Positions 16,057 to 25,500 of a DNA stretch of 60,397 nt are shown in pieces. A program made the position numbers and the translations under genes. The DNA is taken from contig DBEYOB010000097.1 in NCBI GenBank assembly GCA_048173955.1, positions 1 to 60,397 on the forward strand, written 5' to 3'. The stretch's first letter is position 1. Each line of letters opens with the position of its first letter. Source of the DNA: CAZUFB01 sp048173955. Lineage in GTDB: Bacteria; Actinomycetota; Coriobacteriia; Coriobacteriales; UMGS124. A model generated the notes under the pieces. That model ran no database searches, was not told where the DNA came from, and was given only the letters and a program-made list of their open reading frames with translations.

Positions 16057-16078
16057 GGTCAAAACTCAAGCGAGTGCG
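16057..16078 (+). repeat. Single unit of the 'GGTCAAAAC...GCGAGTGCG' repeat
   Basis: GGTCAAAACTCAAGCGAG followed by TGCG matches the repeat unit at 1692 except for two positions. The rest of the 15908-16422 gap holds no gene that I can support. It ends in a conspicuously A+T-rich stretch (about 16351-16386) unlike the surrounding DNA, located between two convergent genes. Confidence 0.55.
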
Positions 16079-16422
16079 CTTTCTCGAAGCGGCTGTCTGG
16101 GGTTGCTGCCAAAAATGGAGCCTAACTTGTCCAAAACCTGGCCTATTCAGTGGATTGGAGGTTGCGCGGAGTCAGTTTCGTGTTGCACAGCGCCTGTTTT
16201 TGATTGATGGGCAGTTGAGCCCCGAGAGCCGACCTGCGGGTTTGTTGCCGGGTGCAGCGCTGGAGACGGCATTCCACATACTATCAAAACTAAAAATTAC
16301 TGAATAGGCGCGATTTGGGACAAGATACGGCCGAAAACTGTCGACAGCACGCTAGTTATTTCTTATATTTATATAAATTTCCAAAGTCAAGCCCCGCCGC
16401 GCAATACCTGTACGTCATTGAT

Positions 16423-17988
16423 TTATCTGTCCGCATCGGGGGTCACTGCCCCCTCGACCCGACTTGGAGCCAGAGGGACGATTGAACCCGCGTCGCCCAC
16501 CCTTCCCTCGATCAGGTCAATTAGCTCCTGGCGGGAATGGACGTCGAACTTGCGGTAAATGCGCTTCATATGCCCGCGCGTCGTGTTCTCCGAGATGAAC
16601 AGCTTCCGCGAGATGGCGGCGAGGGTGTTGCCCTTGAGGAGCAGGTCGACCACCTCGCGCTCGCGCGCCGAAAGCCCCGACCCCTCGAGGGCGCCCGAGG
16701 CCGGCGACGGGTCGGGCGTGCCGCTTGACGTGACCGCCGACGCACCCACCGGCGCACCGGATACCTCCGCGTCGGGTGCGGCAGCCCCTGCCGCGGTGGC
16801 CTCCGCCGTTGCGCCGGCGGGGTTGATGAGCAGCGTGTCGTCCGCGGGTTCCGCCAAGCTTCGCGGCCTCTTCCCGAGCGACACGAGGGCGAGCGCCGCG
16901 AAGCAGACCACCAGGCAGATGACCGGGATGCGGATTGCCGTCATATAGGGGATGTTCTGGGCGACCATGAGAAAGCCGACCGAATCGCCCACGAGGCCCG
17001 CCGCATGGAGCGGGTAGGCGCATGCGAGGTAGACCGCAACGGGCGAGAACTGGGTCCGCGCCGCGTACGACGCGCACAGGATGAGGGTGAGGATCGTCAT
17101 GATGCGCGCCCCGAACGTGAGCGTCCCCACCATGAAGGGCATCCACTGGCCTCCGAGGAGAAGGGGGACGAACAGCACGATGCCGATGAGGGGGAACATC
17201 GCCTTGAACGCGCTGTGGGTCCCAAAATCATGCGTCGACCCGACGCCCACGACGGCGACGAAGAGGCAGGCGGCTCCAAGCCCGACCAGCATGGAGAGAA
17301 CGAGGCTGTCGTCGTAGAGCGCCGGAAGGTGGCCCGACAGGGTCTGGACGAAGCACACCACCGCCGCGCACAGGACGGGTTTCCACAGGTCCGCCGCGAC
17401 GCTGGGGAGATGGGCGCGCATGGGCCGGGCTTCGACCGGCTCCATGGCGCGTGCGCTGCACCAGAGGGCGTACGTGCTCGAAAACGGCAGTATTACGGTG
17501 AGGCAGAGCGACACGAGGGGGCGCGGGCAGGCAAAGAGCACGAGGCAGATGACAACGGTGAGCACCGATGCGGCGGGGAGGTAGATGGCCGAGCGCGTCT
17601 GGCCCTCGCTCGCATAGACGCTGTTCCACAGCAGGTAAAACGCCGAGCACGCGATGGCGAGGACGGCGCTCGTGCAGATGCTGAGGGCGGGCGTGCTGTA
17701 GCCCAGCGTGAAGCAGTGGGTATAGAGGAAGCCCGCACACGCCAGGGTCCCGCCGATGAGGAAGAGCAGCGGCGTCGAGGGCTTGGCGACCTTCTTGCGC
17801 AGCAGCAGCCTGGCGCATAGCGGAATCCCAAGGACCAGGAACAGCTGGTTGGCCCAGACGAACGCAAGCCAGTCCGAGCTGGGCGCGGAGATGCCCGGAA
17901 GCCCGAGCAGCATGGCAAACGGTATCGACCAAAACAGGCCGAACCCAAGGCAGTTCGGCTGTAGGGTCTTGAGCAGGCGAACTTGCAT
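16423..17988 (-). CDS. Membrane-anchored LuxR-family regulator, divergent to flavoprotein 4
   Basis: 521 residues from the ATG at 17988 (AGGGGG upstream). Many hydrophobic segments to about residue 380, then an Ala/Gly/Ser/Pro-rich linker, then a LuxR/GerE domain ('LSAREREVVDLLLKG', 'AAISRKLFI', 'SENTTRGHMKRIYRKF', 'VHSRQELIDLIEG') followed by an unusual 25-residue tail. Recognition helix SENTTRGH differs from the other regulators. Divergent to the Tat flavoprotein at 18212. Sensory ligand unknown. Confidence 0.87.
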   Translation of the reverse strand: MQVRLLKTLQPNCLGFGLFWSIPFAMLLGLPGISAPSSDWLAFVWANQLFLVLGIPLCARLLLRKKVAKPSTPLLFLIGGTLACAGFLYTHCFTLGYSTPALSICTSAVLAIACSAFYLLWNSVYASEGQTRSAIYLPAASVLTVVICLVLFACPRPLVSLCLTVILPFSSTYALWCSARAMEPVEARPMRAHLPSVAADLWKPVLCAAVVCFVQTLSGHLPALYDDSLVLSMLVGLGAACLFVAVVGVGSTHDFGTHSAFKAMFPLIGIVLFVPLLLGGQWMPFMVGTLTFGARIMTILTLILCASYAARTQFSPVAVYLACAYPLHAAGLVGDSVGFLMVAQNIPYMTAIRIPVICLVVCFAALALVSLGKRPRSLAEPADDTLLINPAGATAEATAAGAAAPDAEVSGAPVGASAVTSSGTPDPSPASGALEGSGLSAREREVVDLLLKGNTLAAISRKLFISENTTRGHMKRIYRKFDVHSRQELIDLIEGRVGDAGSIVPLAPSRVEGAVTPDADR

Positions 17989-18072
17989 CGGCGGCCCCCT
18001 AAACGCCCATCTTAGTGTGCTGCTTCCTGCCTGTCTTCACCAGACATGAAATTGGTCTATTTGCCATAGTAG

Positions 18073-18115
18073 CAGGTTGATGCACATGTTCTATGTCTAG
18101 CGCACGTGCAACCTG
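18073..18115. promoter_or_regulatory. Candidate operator dyad between luxR and flavoprotein 4
   Basis: CAGGTTG-AT-GCAC (18073-18085) pairs with GTGCAACCTG (18106-18115), a two-base bulge interrupting the left arm. It lies in the 223-base divergent gap. A nearby TTGCCATAG at 18060 contains GCCATA, the inverse of part of the WTTATGGC box. Confidence 0.4.
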
Positions 18116-18211
18116 TCTGTGATGCTAAACCGTAGCGCGTCTGGGCCGCGAGGGGATGCCCGGCGCGGGTCCGGCTCTGGGAGCTGGGAGACAACGACAA
18201 GGAGGATGCAT

Positions 18212-19903
18212 ATGGGCGAGAAGGTTTCGGCGCTTGACCGCAGGGCGTTTTTGACAGCCGTCGGCCTCGGGGTTGCCGGCACCGGGATGCTGGGCGCCCG
18301 GGCTGCCCGTGCCGAGGAAGCGGAAGGGGAGGCGCCCGCCGACGAAGGGCCCAGTGAGGACGCGGTCGAGGCGGCCGCTCCCGCCGAAGAGTATCCGCGC
18401 CCGACTAAGCCGTTCGAGTCCGGCGACTGGCTCGGCGAGCCGCCCGTCGTGAGCGACGCCGACTGCGCGTCGGTCGAGACGGCCGACGTGGTCGTGGTCG
18501 GCGCCGGCATCGCCGGCATCGCCGCCGCGCGCGCCGCCGCCGAGGCAGGGGCCAGCGTGACCGTGATCGAGCAGGCGGAGACCATCACGGTGCGCGGCCT
18601 GGTGTTCGGGGCCCTCAACTCGAGCTACCAGCAGGAGCTGGGCGCCGTCTACGACGCGAACGAGGTCGTCAACGAGATCTGCCGCGGGATGGGCAACCGA
18701 CCCAACCAGCGCCTGTGGCACAAGTGGGCCGACGAGAGCGGTGCGGCGTTCGACTGGTTCGCCGAGGTCCTCGACGAATCGGACACCTACTTCCTCGAGT
18801 TCTGGCCCAACCCCGAAAGCTACGATAACGCCAACGAGCTGCGCAAGCAGTACTGCACGGGCATCGAGTTCGTCGACTGGGTCGCCGCGGTGACCAAGCA
18901 GTACCAGAAGTCGGTCGACGAAGGCGCCCATTACGTGTTCTCGACGAAGGCGGTCCTTCTCGCCCAGGACGAGGCCGGCGCGGTGACGGGCGTCTATGCG
19001 CAGACGGCCGACGGCGCGTACGTCAAGTACGAGGCGACGGGCGGCGTCGTCCTCGCGACGGGCGACTACGGCCACAACATCGAGATGGTGAAGGCCCTGT
19101 GCCCGGAGTTCTACTGGAACTGCGGCGGGCAGCCGGTCGCCATCGAGACCTCCAACGGCGACGGGCACAAGATGGCCATCTGGGCCGGCGGCATGATGGA
19201 ACCCGCCCCGCACGCCCACATGGACCACACCTTCGCCGACATGATGGGCATCGGCAACACCACGACGCTGAGCCTGAACGCCAAGGGCGAGCGCTACATG
19301 AACGAGGACTGCGACGGGCAGTCCCTCACCAACCAGATCGTCCGCCAGCCCGGCAAGGTCGCCTACCAGATCTTCGACGCGACGTGGCCCGAGATGGTCA
19401 AGAACCAGCCCATCAGCCACGGCATGCCCAACCCCAACACGATGGACCAGGAGGCGATGCAGGCGACGCTCGACGGCGCCAAGGAGGCCCCGAGCGCGTT
19501 CCTTGCAGGTTTTGACACGCTCGAGGAGCTGTTCGAGTTCCTCGGCCTGCCGGTGGACGCGGCGATGGCGAGCGTCGAGCGCTACAACGAGCTGTGCGCT
19601 GCGGGCGTCGACGAGGACTTCGGCAAACGCGCCGACCGCATGTACCCCATCGCGACCCCTCCGTTCTACGGGGCGTCGAGCATGATCGCGACCGGCCTGA
19701 TGACCGCCGGCGTCATGGTCGACGAGAGCCTGCGCGTGGTGGACGCCAACTTCGACCCGATCCCCCATCTGTGGGCTGCGGGCAACGTCGCCGGCGGCAG
19801 GTACGCCAACGAGTACCCCGTCTACCCGGTGGTCGCGACCTCGCACGGCACGGCGTTCACGTTCGGGCGCTCCTGCGGCCTTCAGGCGGCGGGCGTCCAG
19901 TAA
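18212..19903 (+). CDS. Tat-exported FAD-dependent reductase (FAD_binding_2), no FMN domain
   Basis: 563 residues from the ATG at 18212, with AAGGAGG ideally spaced before it (an ATG at 18206 is too close). Twin-arginine signal DRRAFLT (9-15) ending near 'ARAEEA', an acidic linker to about residue 90, then the GAGIAG FAD fold (97-102), a cap domain, and the closing motif 'HLWAAGNVAGGRYANEYPVYP' (in part). No FMN_bind domain, so electrons must arrive from another donor. Divergent to the LuxR regulator at 16423-17988 and followed after 130 bases by a second flavoprotein, which may form an operon with it. Substrate unknown. Confidence 0.85.
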   Translation: MGEKVSALDRRAFLTAVGLGVAGTGMLGARAARAEEAEGEAPADEGPSEDAVEAAAPAEEYPRPTKPFESGDWLGEPPVVSDADCASVETADVVVVGAGIAGIAAARAAAEAGASVTVIEQAETITVRGLVFGALNSSYQQELGAVYDANEVVNEICRGMGNRPNQRLWHKWADESGAAFDWFAEVLDESDTYFLEFWPNPESYDNANELRKQYCTGIEFVDWVAAVTKQYQKSVDEGAHYVFSTKAVLLAQDEAGAVTGVYAQTADGAYVKYEATGGVVLATGDYGHNIEMVKALCPEFYWNCGGQPVAIETSNGDGHKMAIWAGGMMEPAPHAHMDHTFADMMGIGNTTTLSLNAKGERYMNEDCDGQSLTNQIVRQPGKVAYQIFDATWPEMVKNQPISHGMPNPNTMDQEAMQATLDGAKEAPSAFLAGFDTLEELFEFLGLPVDAAMASVERYNELCAAGVDEDFGKRADRMYPIATPPFYGASSMIATGLMTAGVMVDESLRVVDANFDPIPHLWAAGNVAGGRYANEYPVYPVVATSHGTAFTFGRSCGLQAAGVQ

Positions 19904-20033
19904 CCCGGCTGATTCGGCGGTCTGGCGGGTGCGTCGGGCGAAGGGCCCGGCAAGCCTGCCGGGCCGGCACAAAGGGCAGACAGGCGCCGCGGCCCCGAAA
20001 GACGGCGCGGCGCGACGAGAAAGGACGGACGTT

Positions 20034-21293
20034 ATGGACAGCATGTTCGAGCGCGACGTTACCCGCAGGTCGGCCCTGGTGGCGGGAGGTGCCCTGGCCG
20101 CAGCGGCCATCGCCGGTGGGACCTCGCCCCGCACCGCCCGTGCGGACGAGGCGGAAGGTCTGGCGTGGGACTACGAAGCCGACGTCGTCGTGTGCGGCTG
20201 CGGGACCGGCGGCGTGGCGGCTGCCGTGGCCGCGGCGGACGGCGGGGCGGAGGTCATCGTCATCGAGAAGAAGGACTGGCTCGGCGGCCAGCTCCGACGC
20301 TGCGGCGGCGGCGTGGCGGCGGCCGGCTCGCAGGTGCAGAAGGCGCTGGGCGTCGAGGACAACGCCGACGACTTCTATGCCTACTGGATGGCCATGCAGG
20401 ACGACCTGTGCGACGCCGACCTGGTCCGGGACATCTGCGACAACTCCGCCGCCATCATCGACTGGCTCATCGACGACCTGGGCGGCCAGCCGCTCGACCA
20501 GTGGGGCTTCAGCGAGGGCATCGAGGGCGGCCTGACCTATTCGCCCGAGCCCGGTCTCAACATCGGCACCCAGCCGGAGAACTTCGAGGCCCACGGCATG
20601 ACACCCGTCGCGCGGTGCCACTGGTTCAGTCCCAACCCCGACGACCCGATCATCGGCGAAGCGGACAAGCAGGTGTGCCCCAACCCCGGCGGCACCGGCC
20701 TCTGGAAGATCTTCAGCGACGCGTTCGAGGAGCGCGGCGTGCAGACCATGACCGAGACCTCGCTCGTGAGCCTCGTCACCCAGCCCGGGTCCAACGAGGT
20801 CCTCGGCATCGTCGCCGACCAGGGCGGCACCGAGATCAAGATCAAGGCGCGCAAGGGCGTCGTGGTGTGCACCGGAAACTTCTGCAGCAACCACGAGATG
20901 TTCTTCAACTACACGAACTACGACTTCACGGCGGAGGAGGGCTGCGGCAACGGCCCCACCATCGACCTGCCCGACGACAACGACGGCGCCGGCATCAGGG
21001 CGGTCCTCGCCCTGGGCGGCGAGCTCGTGTTCCCGGCCAACGGCGTCACGGTCAACGAGGACGGGACGGCGTTCGGCTACTCGTTCATGACGGGCGGCAT
21101 GCGGGTCGACACCCAGGCCCGCGCCATCGACGTCTTCGGCAACCCCATCCCGCGCCTCTACCTGTCGAGCAACACGGCGGGTGGGCAGATCATCAAGTCC
21201 TACCACTGCTGCGGCGTCAACGTGCTCAGGCACCTCTATCTGGGCAAGGTGGCCGGCGAGCAGGCCTCGGCCCTGGATTCGTGGGAAGCATAG
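20034..21293 (+). CDS. Tat-exported FAD-binding protein, short form
   Basis: 419 residues from the ATG at 20034 (GAGAAAGGAC upstream). Twin-arginine-like TRRSALV (10-16) lacks the usual Phe after the arginines; a hydrophobic stretch and 'RTARADEA' follow. FAD fold GCGTGG (55-60) and 'EKKDWLGGQLRRCGGG' close behind. The C-terminal flavin motif reads 'PRLYLSSNTAGGQIIKSYHC'. It is about 140 residues shorter than its upstream neighbour, with a reduced cap domain, and has no FMN domain. It may be a partner or chaperone-like subunit of the 18212 protein or an independent reductase. The probable Tat signal is weaker than in the other flavoproteins. Confidence 0.8.
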   Translation: MDSMFERDVTRRSALVAGGALAAAAIAGGTSPRTARADEAEGLAWDYEADVVVCGCGTGGVAAAVAAADGGAEVIVIEKKDWLGGQLRRCGGGVAAAGSQVQKALGVEDNADDFYAYWMAMQDDLCDADLVRDICDNSAAIIDWLIDDLGGQPLDQWGFSEGIEGGLTYSPEPGLNIGTQPENFEAHGMTPVARCHWFSPNPDDPIIGEADKQVCPNPGGTGLWKIFSDAFEERGVQTMTETSLVSLVTQPGSNEVLGIVADQGGTEIKIKARKGVVVCTGNFCSNHEMFFNYTNYDFTAEEGCGNGPTIDLPDDNDGAGIRAVLALGGELVFPANGVTVNEDGTAFGYSFMTGGMRVDTQARAIDVFGNPIPRLYLSSNTAGGQIIKSYHCCGVNVLRHLYLGKVAGEQASALDSWEA

Positions 21294-21322
21294 CGTCTCT
21301 GGCGGACGTCCCCGCTCGACGA

Positions 21323-21352
21323 GGGGCCTCGGCTGACGCCGGGGTCCCTTTT
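21323..21352 (+). terminator. Intrinsic terminator after the short flavoprotein
   Basis: An 11-pair stem with two G-U pairs (GGGGCCTCGGC / GCCGGGGTCCC) and loop TGAC, followed by TTTT. Confidence 0.8.
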
Positions 21353-21483
21353 GCGTGGCGACGGCATGTAAGCGGGGCTTGCCGCGGCCGCCGGCATCGA
21401 ATTCGGGCACGTGCGGCATACAATGGAACGGGCCGCATGTCGGTTCGGCCATCTCTGCCCGCAATCTGCGAAGGGAGCTCGAC

Positions 21484-22452
21484 ATGGTATTGGGCGCGCG
21501 CAAAGTCGGCATCGTCGGGGTCGGTCACGTGGGGGCGCACGTCGCCAACAGCATCCTGATGCAGGGGCTGGCCGACGAGCTGTACCTGTGCGACATCGAT
21601 GCGCAAAAGACCGCCTCCGAAAAGCAGGACCTTTCTGACGCGATGATGTTCTGCCCCTACAACGCCCAGGTTTTCGACTGTCAGGACCGCTACGAGGAGC
21701 TGGCGGGATGCGACATCGTCGTGAACGCGGCGGGCAAGGTCGCGCTCGCCGCCGAGAGCCGCGACGGCGAGCTGTTCTTCACCACCGACGCCTGCCGCTC
21801 GTTTGCCAACCGCATCGTCGACGCGGGGTTCGAGGGCGTTTGGGTCACGATAGCCAACCCCTGCGACGTGGTCGCCACGGCGTTCTGGAAGCTCACCGGC
21901 TACGACCCGTCCCGCATTATCGGCACGGGGACGGCGCTCGATTCGGCGCGCCTGCGCTACCAGATCGCCAACGCGGCGCGGATCGATCCCAAGTCGGTCG
22001 ACGCCTACATGATCGGAGAGCACGGCTTCTCGGGGCTCTCTGCCTGGTCGTGCGCCTCAATCGCCGGCAAGCCGCTTTCTCAGCTTGCGTTGGAGGATCC
22101 GGAGCGCTTTGGGTTCGACCAGGCCGACCTCGGCCAGAAAGCGCTCTACGGCGGCTACGTCACGCTTGCCGGGAAGGGGTGCACCGAGTATGCCGTCGCC
22201 AACGCGGCGGCGCGCATCGTGGCGGCCGTGCTGCACGACGAACACTCCGTGATGGGCGCTTCCACGCTCATGCGCGGCCAGTATGGCGAGGAGGGGATCT
22301 TCACCTCGCTGCCGTGCATCATCGGGCGCGCGGGTGTCGAGCAGGTGCTGACGCTCAACCTGGACGATGAGGAGCTGGCGCGCTTCCACGCCTCGTGCGC
22401 CCACATTCGCGACAACATCGCCAAGCTTTCCTGGTGGCCGCGCGAGGCATGA
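21484..22452 (+). CDS. L-lactate / L-2-hydroxyisocaproate dehydrogenase family protein
   Basis: 322 residues from the ATG at 21484 (GAAGGGAG upstream). NAD-binding fold 'GIVGVGHVGAHVA' at the N-terminus, 'IANPCDVVA', the substrate arginine in 'GTALDSARLR' and the catalytic histidine in 'IGEHG' identify the lactate/malate dehydrogenase family. The loop after 'VVNAAG' lacks the lactate-specific Gln-Lys-Pro-Gly pattern and resembles the longer-chain L-2-hydroxyacid dehydrogenases. It would interconvert a 2-oxo acid and an L-2-hydroxy acid with NADH in the cytoplasm. The upstream terminator argues against cotranscription with the flavoproteins. Confidence 0.82.
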   Translation: MVLGARKVGIVGVGHVGAHVANSILMQGLADELYLCDIDAQKTASEKQDLSDAMMFCPYNAQVFDCQDRYEELAGCDIVVNAAGKVALAAESRDGELFFTTDACRSFANRIVDAGFEGVWVTIANPCDVVATAFWKLTGYDPSRIIGTGTALDSARLRYQIANAARIDPKSVDAYMIGEHGFSGLSAWSCASIAGKPLSQLALEDPERFGFDQADLGQKALYGGYVTLAGKGCTEYAVANAAARIVAAVLHDEHSVMGASTLMRGQYGEEGIFTSLPCIIGRAGVEQVLTLNLDDEELARFHASCAHIRDNIAKLSWWPREA

Positions 22453-22572
22453 TGACCGGCACCGGTCGAATGCCGGCAAGTTTGTAGACATTGCCGCCCG
22501 TTTGATTTCGGCGTGCCGTCTGCGGGAAACTATACGTTTACGAATGGCGGTACGGGCCATCGGCAGCGTGCG

Positions 22573-25500
22573 ATGGCGCAGGCCGACGATATAGGCGAGC
22601 GATGGAAAAGGGCAGCGTTGGACGAGGGTGCAAACAAGGTCGAGACGGGCAGGGACGAGGGCGCGTCGCGGGTCGATACCCCTGGCGGCTTCGCCCCCGC
22701 TGCTGACGGCTGGTTTGGCGGCAAGGGCGAGCCGGAGGGTTCTCATGCCGCTTCGCGCGGGGTCCCGCACGCTGCGACCCCTGCCGCCGTTCCCGTGCCC
22801 GAGGTGCTCGCATTCCCCCGACCCGCCCGTGCCCCTTTGACCGCCGGCGCTTCCAGCGATGCAGGCCCCGGGGCGGCTTCTGCGGCCGATGGGGGAGAAG
22901 AGGGGGCCGCGTCCGATGGCGTGCCGTCGGCAGCCGCGAGTTCCGTCACGGCTGCCCCGGGCGCCGCCGCATGCGGCGGCAGCTCACCGTCGCCGTCTCG
23001 CCGCCGGAAAGGCGTCGTGGCGCGCCTGGCGGCATTGCTGGGCAGGGGGGCGTCCGGCGGCCGCGAGGCCGCTGAGGGCCCGCGCCGTCAAGGCGCCGCG
23101 TCGCCCTCGGACGGGTCCGCCAGCATGTGCGCCTCCTCCGCCGACGTTTCCGCGGTCCCTGGCGGCGCATGCCCGTGCGGAACATGCGGCGATGCCCTTT
23201 CCCAGGATCCGTCCGTCCCTGCTTGCGCCGTCCTTCCCGACGGCAGCGTGTCGCTTCCGCAGGGGGCGTCCGTCGAGGTCCTTCCGAGCCTCGTCGCCCC
23301 CCGGGGGGACGGGGACGGTCGCGAGGTCGAGGCTGCGACCTACGCGCTGCTGAGGCGGGGTCTGCCCCTGCCGCCGGGCGGCGGCGCCTACCTGCTCGAA
23401 ATAGCCCGGCCTTCGGCTGATCCGGCGCCCGCCGCGGAAAAGACGGCGACCATAGTCGCCTACATCGATGCGTACGGCCGCGCGTTCTCGGCTGGCGGCG
23501 TGCAGACGATGCCCCCCGCCCGCACGCCGGACGTCCGGCTCGTGGGTTTCGCGAAGGCGACTCCGGGTGCGGGCTTCGTTGAGGTCGCGCTGTCGAGGAC
23601 CAAGACCGCGCGCGTCGTCGAGTATTCCGAGGCCCCCCACGGCACCCTCTCCTTCACGGGCGTCCGCGAAGGCCTGGGCCTCGAGTCCGCCGGTCTTGAT
23701 CCAACCGCCGCGTGCGCCGTCGCCTTTCTGGCGTTCTGGTTGTTTCCGCGGCGCGCGGGCGTCTCCCTGAGCTCGGTCAACGTCAAGGACCTGCTCGGGC
23801 GGCTGCAGTCGTCCGACCTGTTCGAGACGGTGGACCTGTTCGTGGCAGACGCCCGCAAGGCGGAGGCGCACCCGCTGCTCGTGCCCCCGGGCATCGTCGG
23901 CTACACGGCCCGGTGTCTGAGCGCGGCGGGGCTCGAGCACCTCAGGGCGTCCGACCTCGCCCCGCTCTCCGAAGACGAGCCGGGCGGCGACGGCGCGGGG
24001 GCGTCGGTGTTCAGGGTCGCCCCCGTCGATGCCGCCGACCTCCCCACCTTCTCCGACGCAGGGGAAGGCGCTTCCGACGGCAGGGAGGGGAGTCGCGACG
24101 ACCATGTCGCCCGCGACGGCAGCGACCTGCTCGCCTCGATCCAGCGTGCGCTCGAGGAGTCGGGCATCCCCGGCCTGACCCTCATCAGCGCGACCGGCCC
24201 CGACGGGAAGCGGGTCATGGCTCCCCCCGCCGTGCGCATGGTGCGCACGGTCGCCTACGCGCGGCTGTTCTACATCGCGTTCGACCGCGGCCAGGTGAGC
24301 GCCGACGGCGCGTTCAAGCTGCTCGCCGCCGAGTCAATCCTCAATCGCTTCCTGCTGATGGCGGAGCGTCTCGACCAGCTCGGCATGGCGCAGTCCGCCT
24401 CGTTCGGCCAGGTCGCCGAGCTCGACTCCTGGCTGGCCGACCGCATTTCGGACTTGGCAGCGCCCTATCTCGACGACACGGTGGCGGGCATCGAACGGTC
24501 GGAGACGGGCAGCGTCGACCTCGACGCACGGATCTCGTTCGCGCGGGGGTGCGAGGGGCTGCGCCTGCCCTACCGGCTCGAGTACGGGTTCCGCTTCGAT
24601 GCGGTGGCCGGCGATCTGGTGGTGGACGTGGAATGCCCTTCCTCGGGCCTGATGCCGGACGTCGTGCGGCTGGCGGGCGGGGGCGGCGGCGCCTGGCGCG
24701 AGCGCACCTACGCCGAGCGCGAGGGGTTGGCGTCGCGCTATGCCCTGCACCTCGCCGCGCTGGTCGCCGCGGTCGGCTTCTGGGCGTCGGGCCAGGTCGA
24801 GCGCGTGACGGTGAACTGCTGGCACGGCATGGGCAGCGCGCGGGGGGTCGACGAGCTCGCCCCGCTCGGGGGCGGCCTGGTGCGCGGCCCGGTCATGGGG
24901 GAGCCGGCGTGCGTCGCGACGGTGCAGTTCGGCCGCGCTTGGTTCGCTCGGTCCCTGGCGACCCCCGACCAGCGTGCGGCCCTGGCGGACGACCCGTTCG
25001 CGTTCATCGCGCCGGTGCATCACAGCTATGCGCTCGACGCCGACGGCCACCTGGGATGCGTTCGGCCGCTCTACGACGCCGACGATCCCCGCCTGCACCC
25101 GCAGGGAACGGACGTGCAGCCCGAGTTCGACGACCGGCCTCTGACCGTGCGGGGATCGGAGCTTCTGCGCGCCTCGTTCGTGAGCGACCTTGCGATTTAC
25201 GAGAACGCGGCGCGGCGCCGGGCCGCCGAGGAGGTGACCGAGGCGTTTGCCGCCCACGGTACGGAAGGCGCGCTCGCGGCCCTCAAGGACGTCCACGACC
25301 GCATCGAGAACCCCCTGTTCCGCGAGGCGTGCATGCGCGTGCGCCAGGGGATCGAGGACGGCTCCTTCACCGCGGGGTCCAAAGGCGCCATCGTCGAGGC
25401 GCTCGGCGACATCTACGGCCTGCAGGCGGGTTCGCGCAACGCCTACCGTCTGCTCCACAAGGACCCGGAGGGCACCCGCAGGCGGGTCGAGGCGATGATT

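Noticed and set aside
16002..16307. A 101-codon open frame after the terminator of flavoprotein 3
   Set aside because: It runs across the intergenic repeat unit, has no ribosome site and no recognisable composition.
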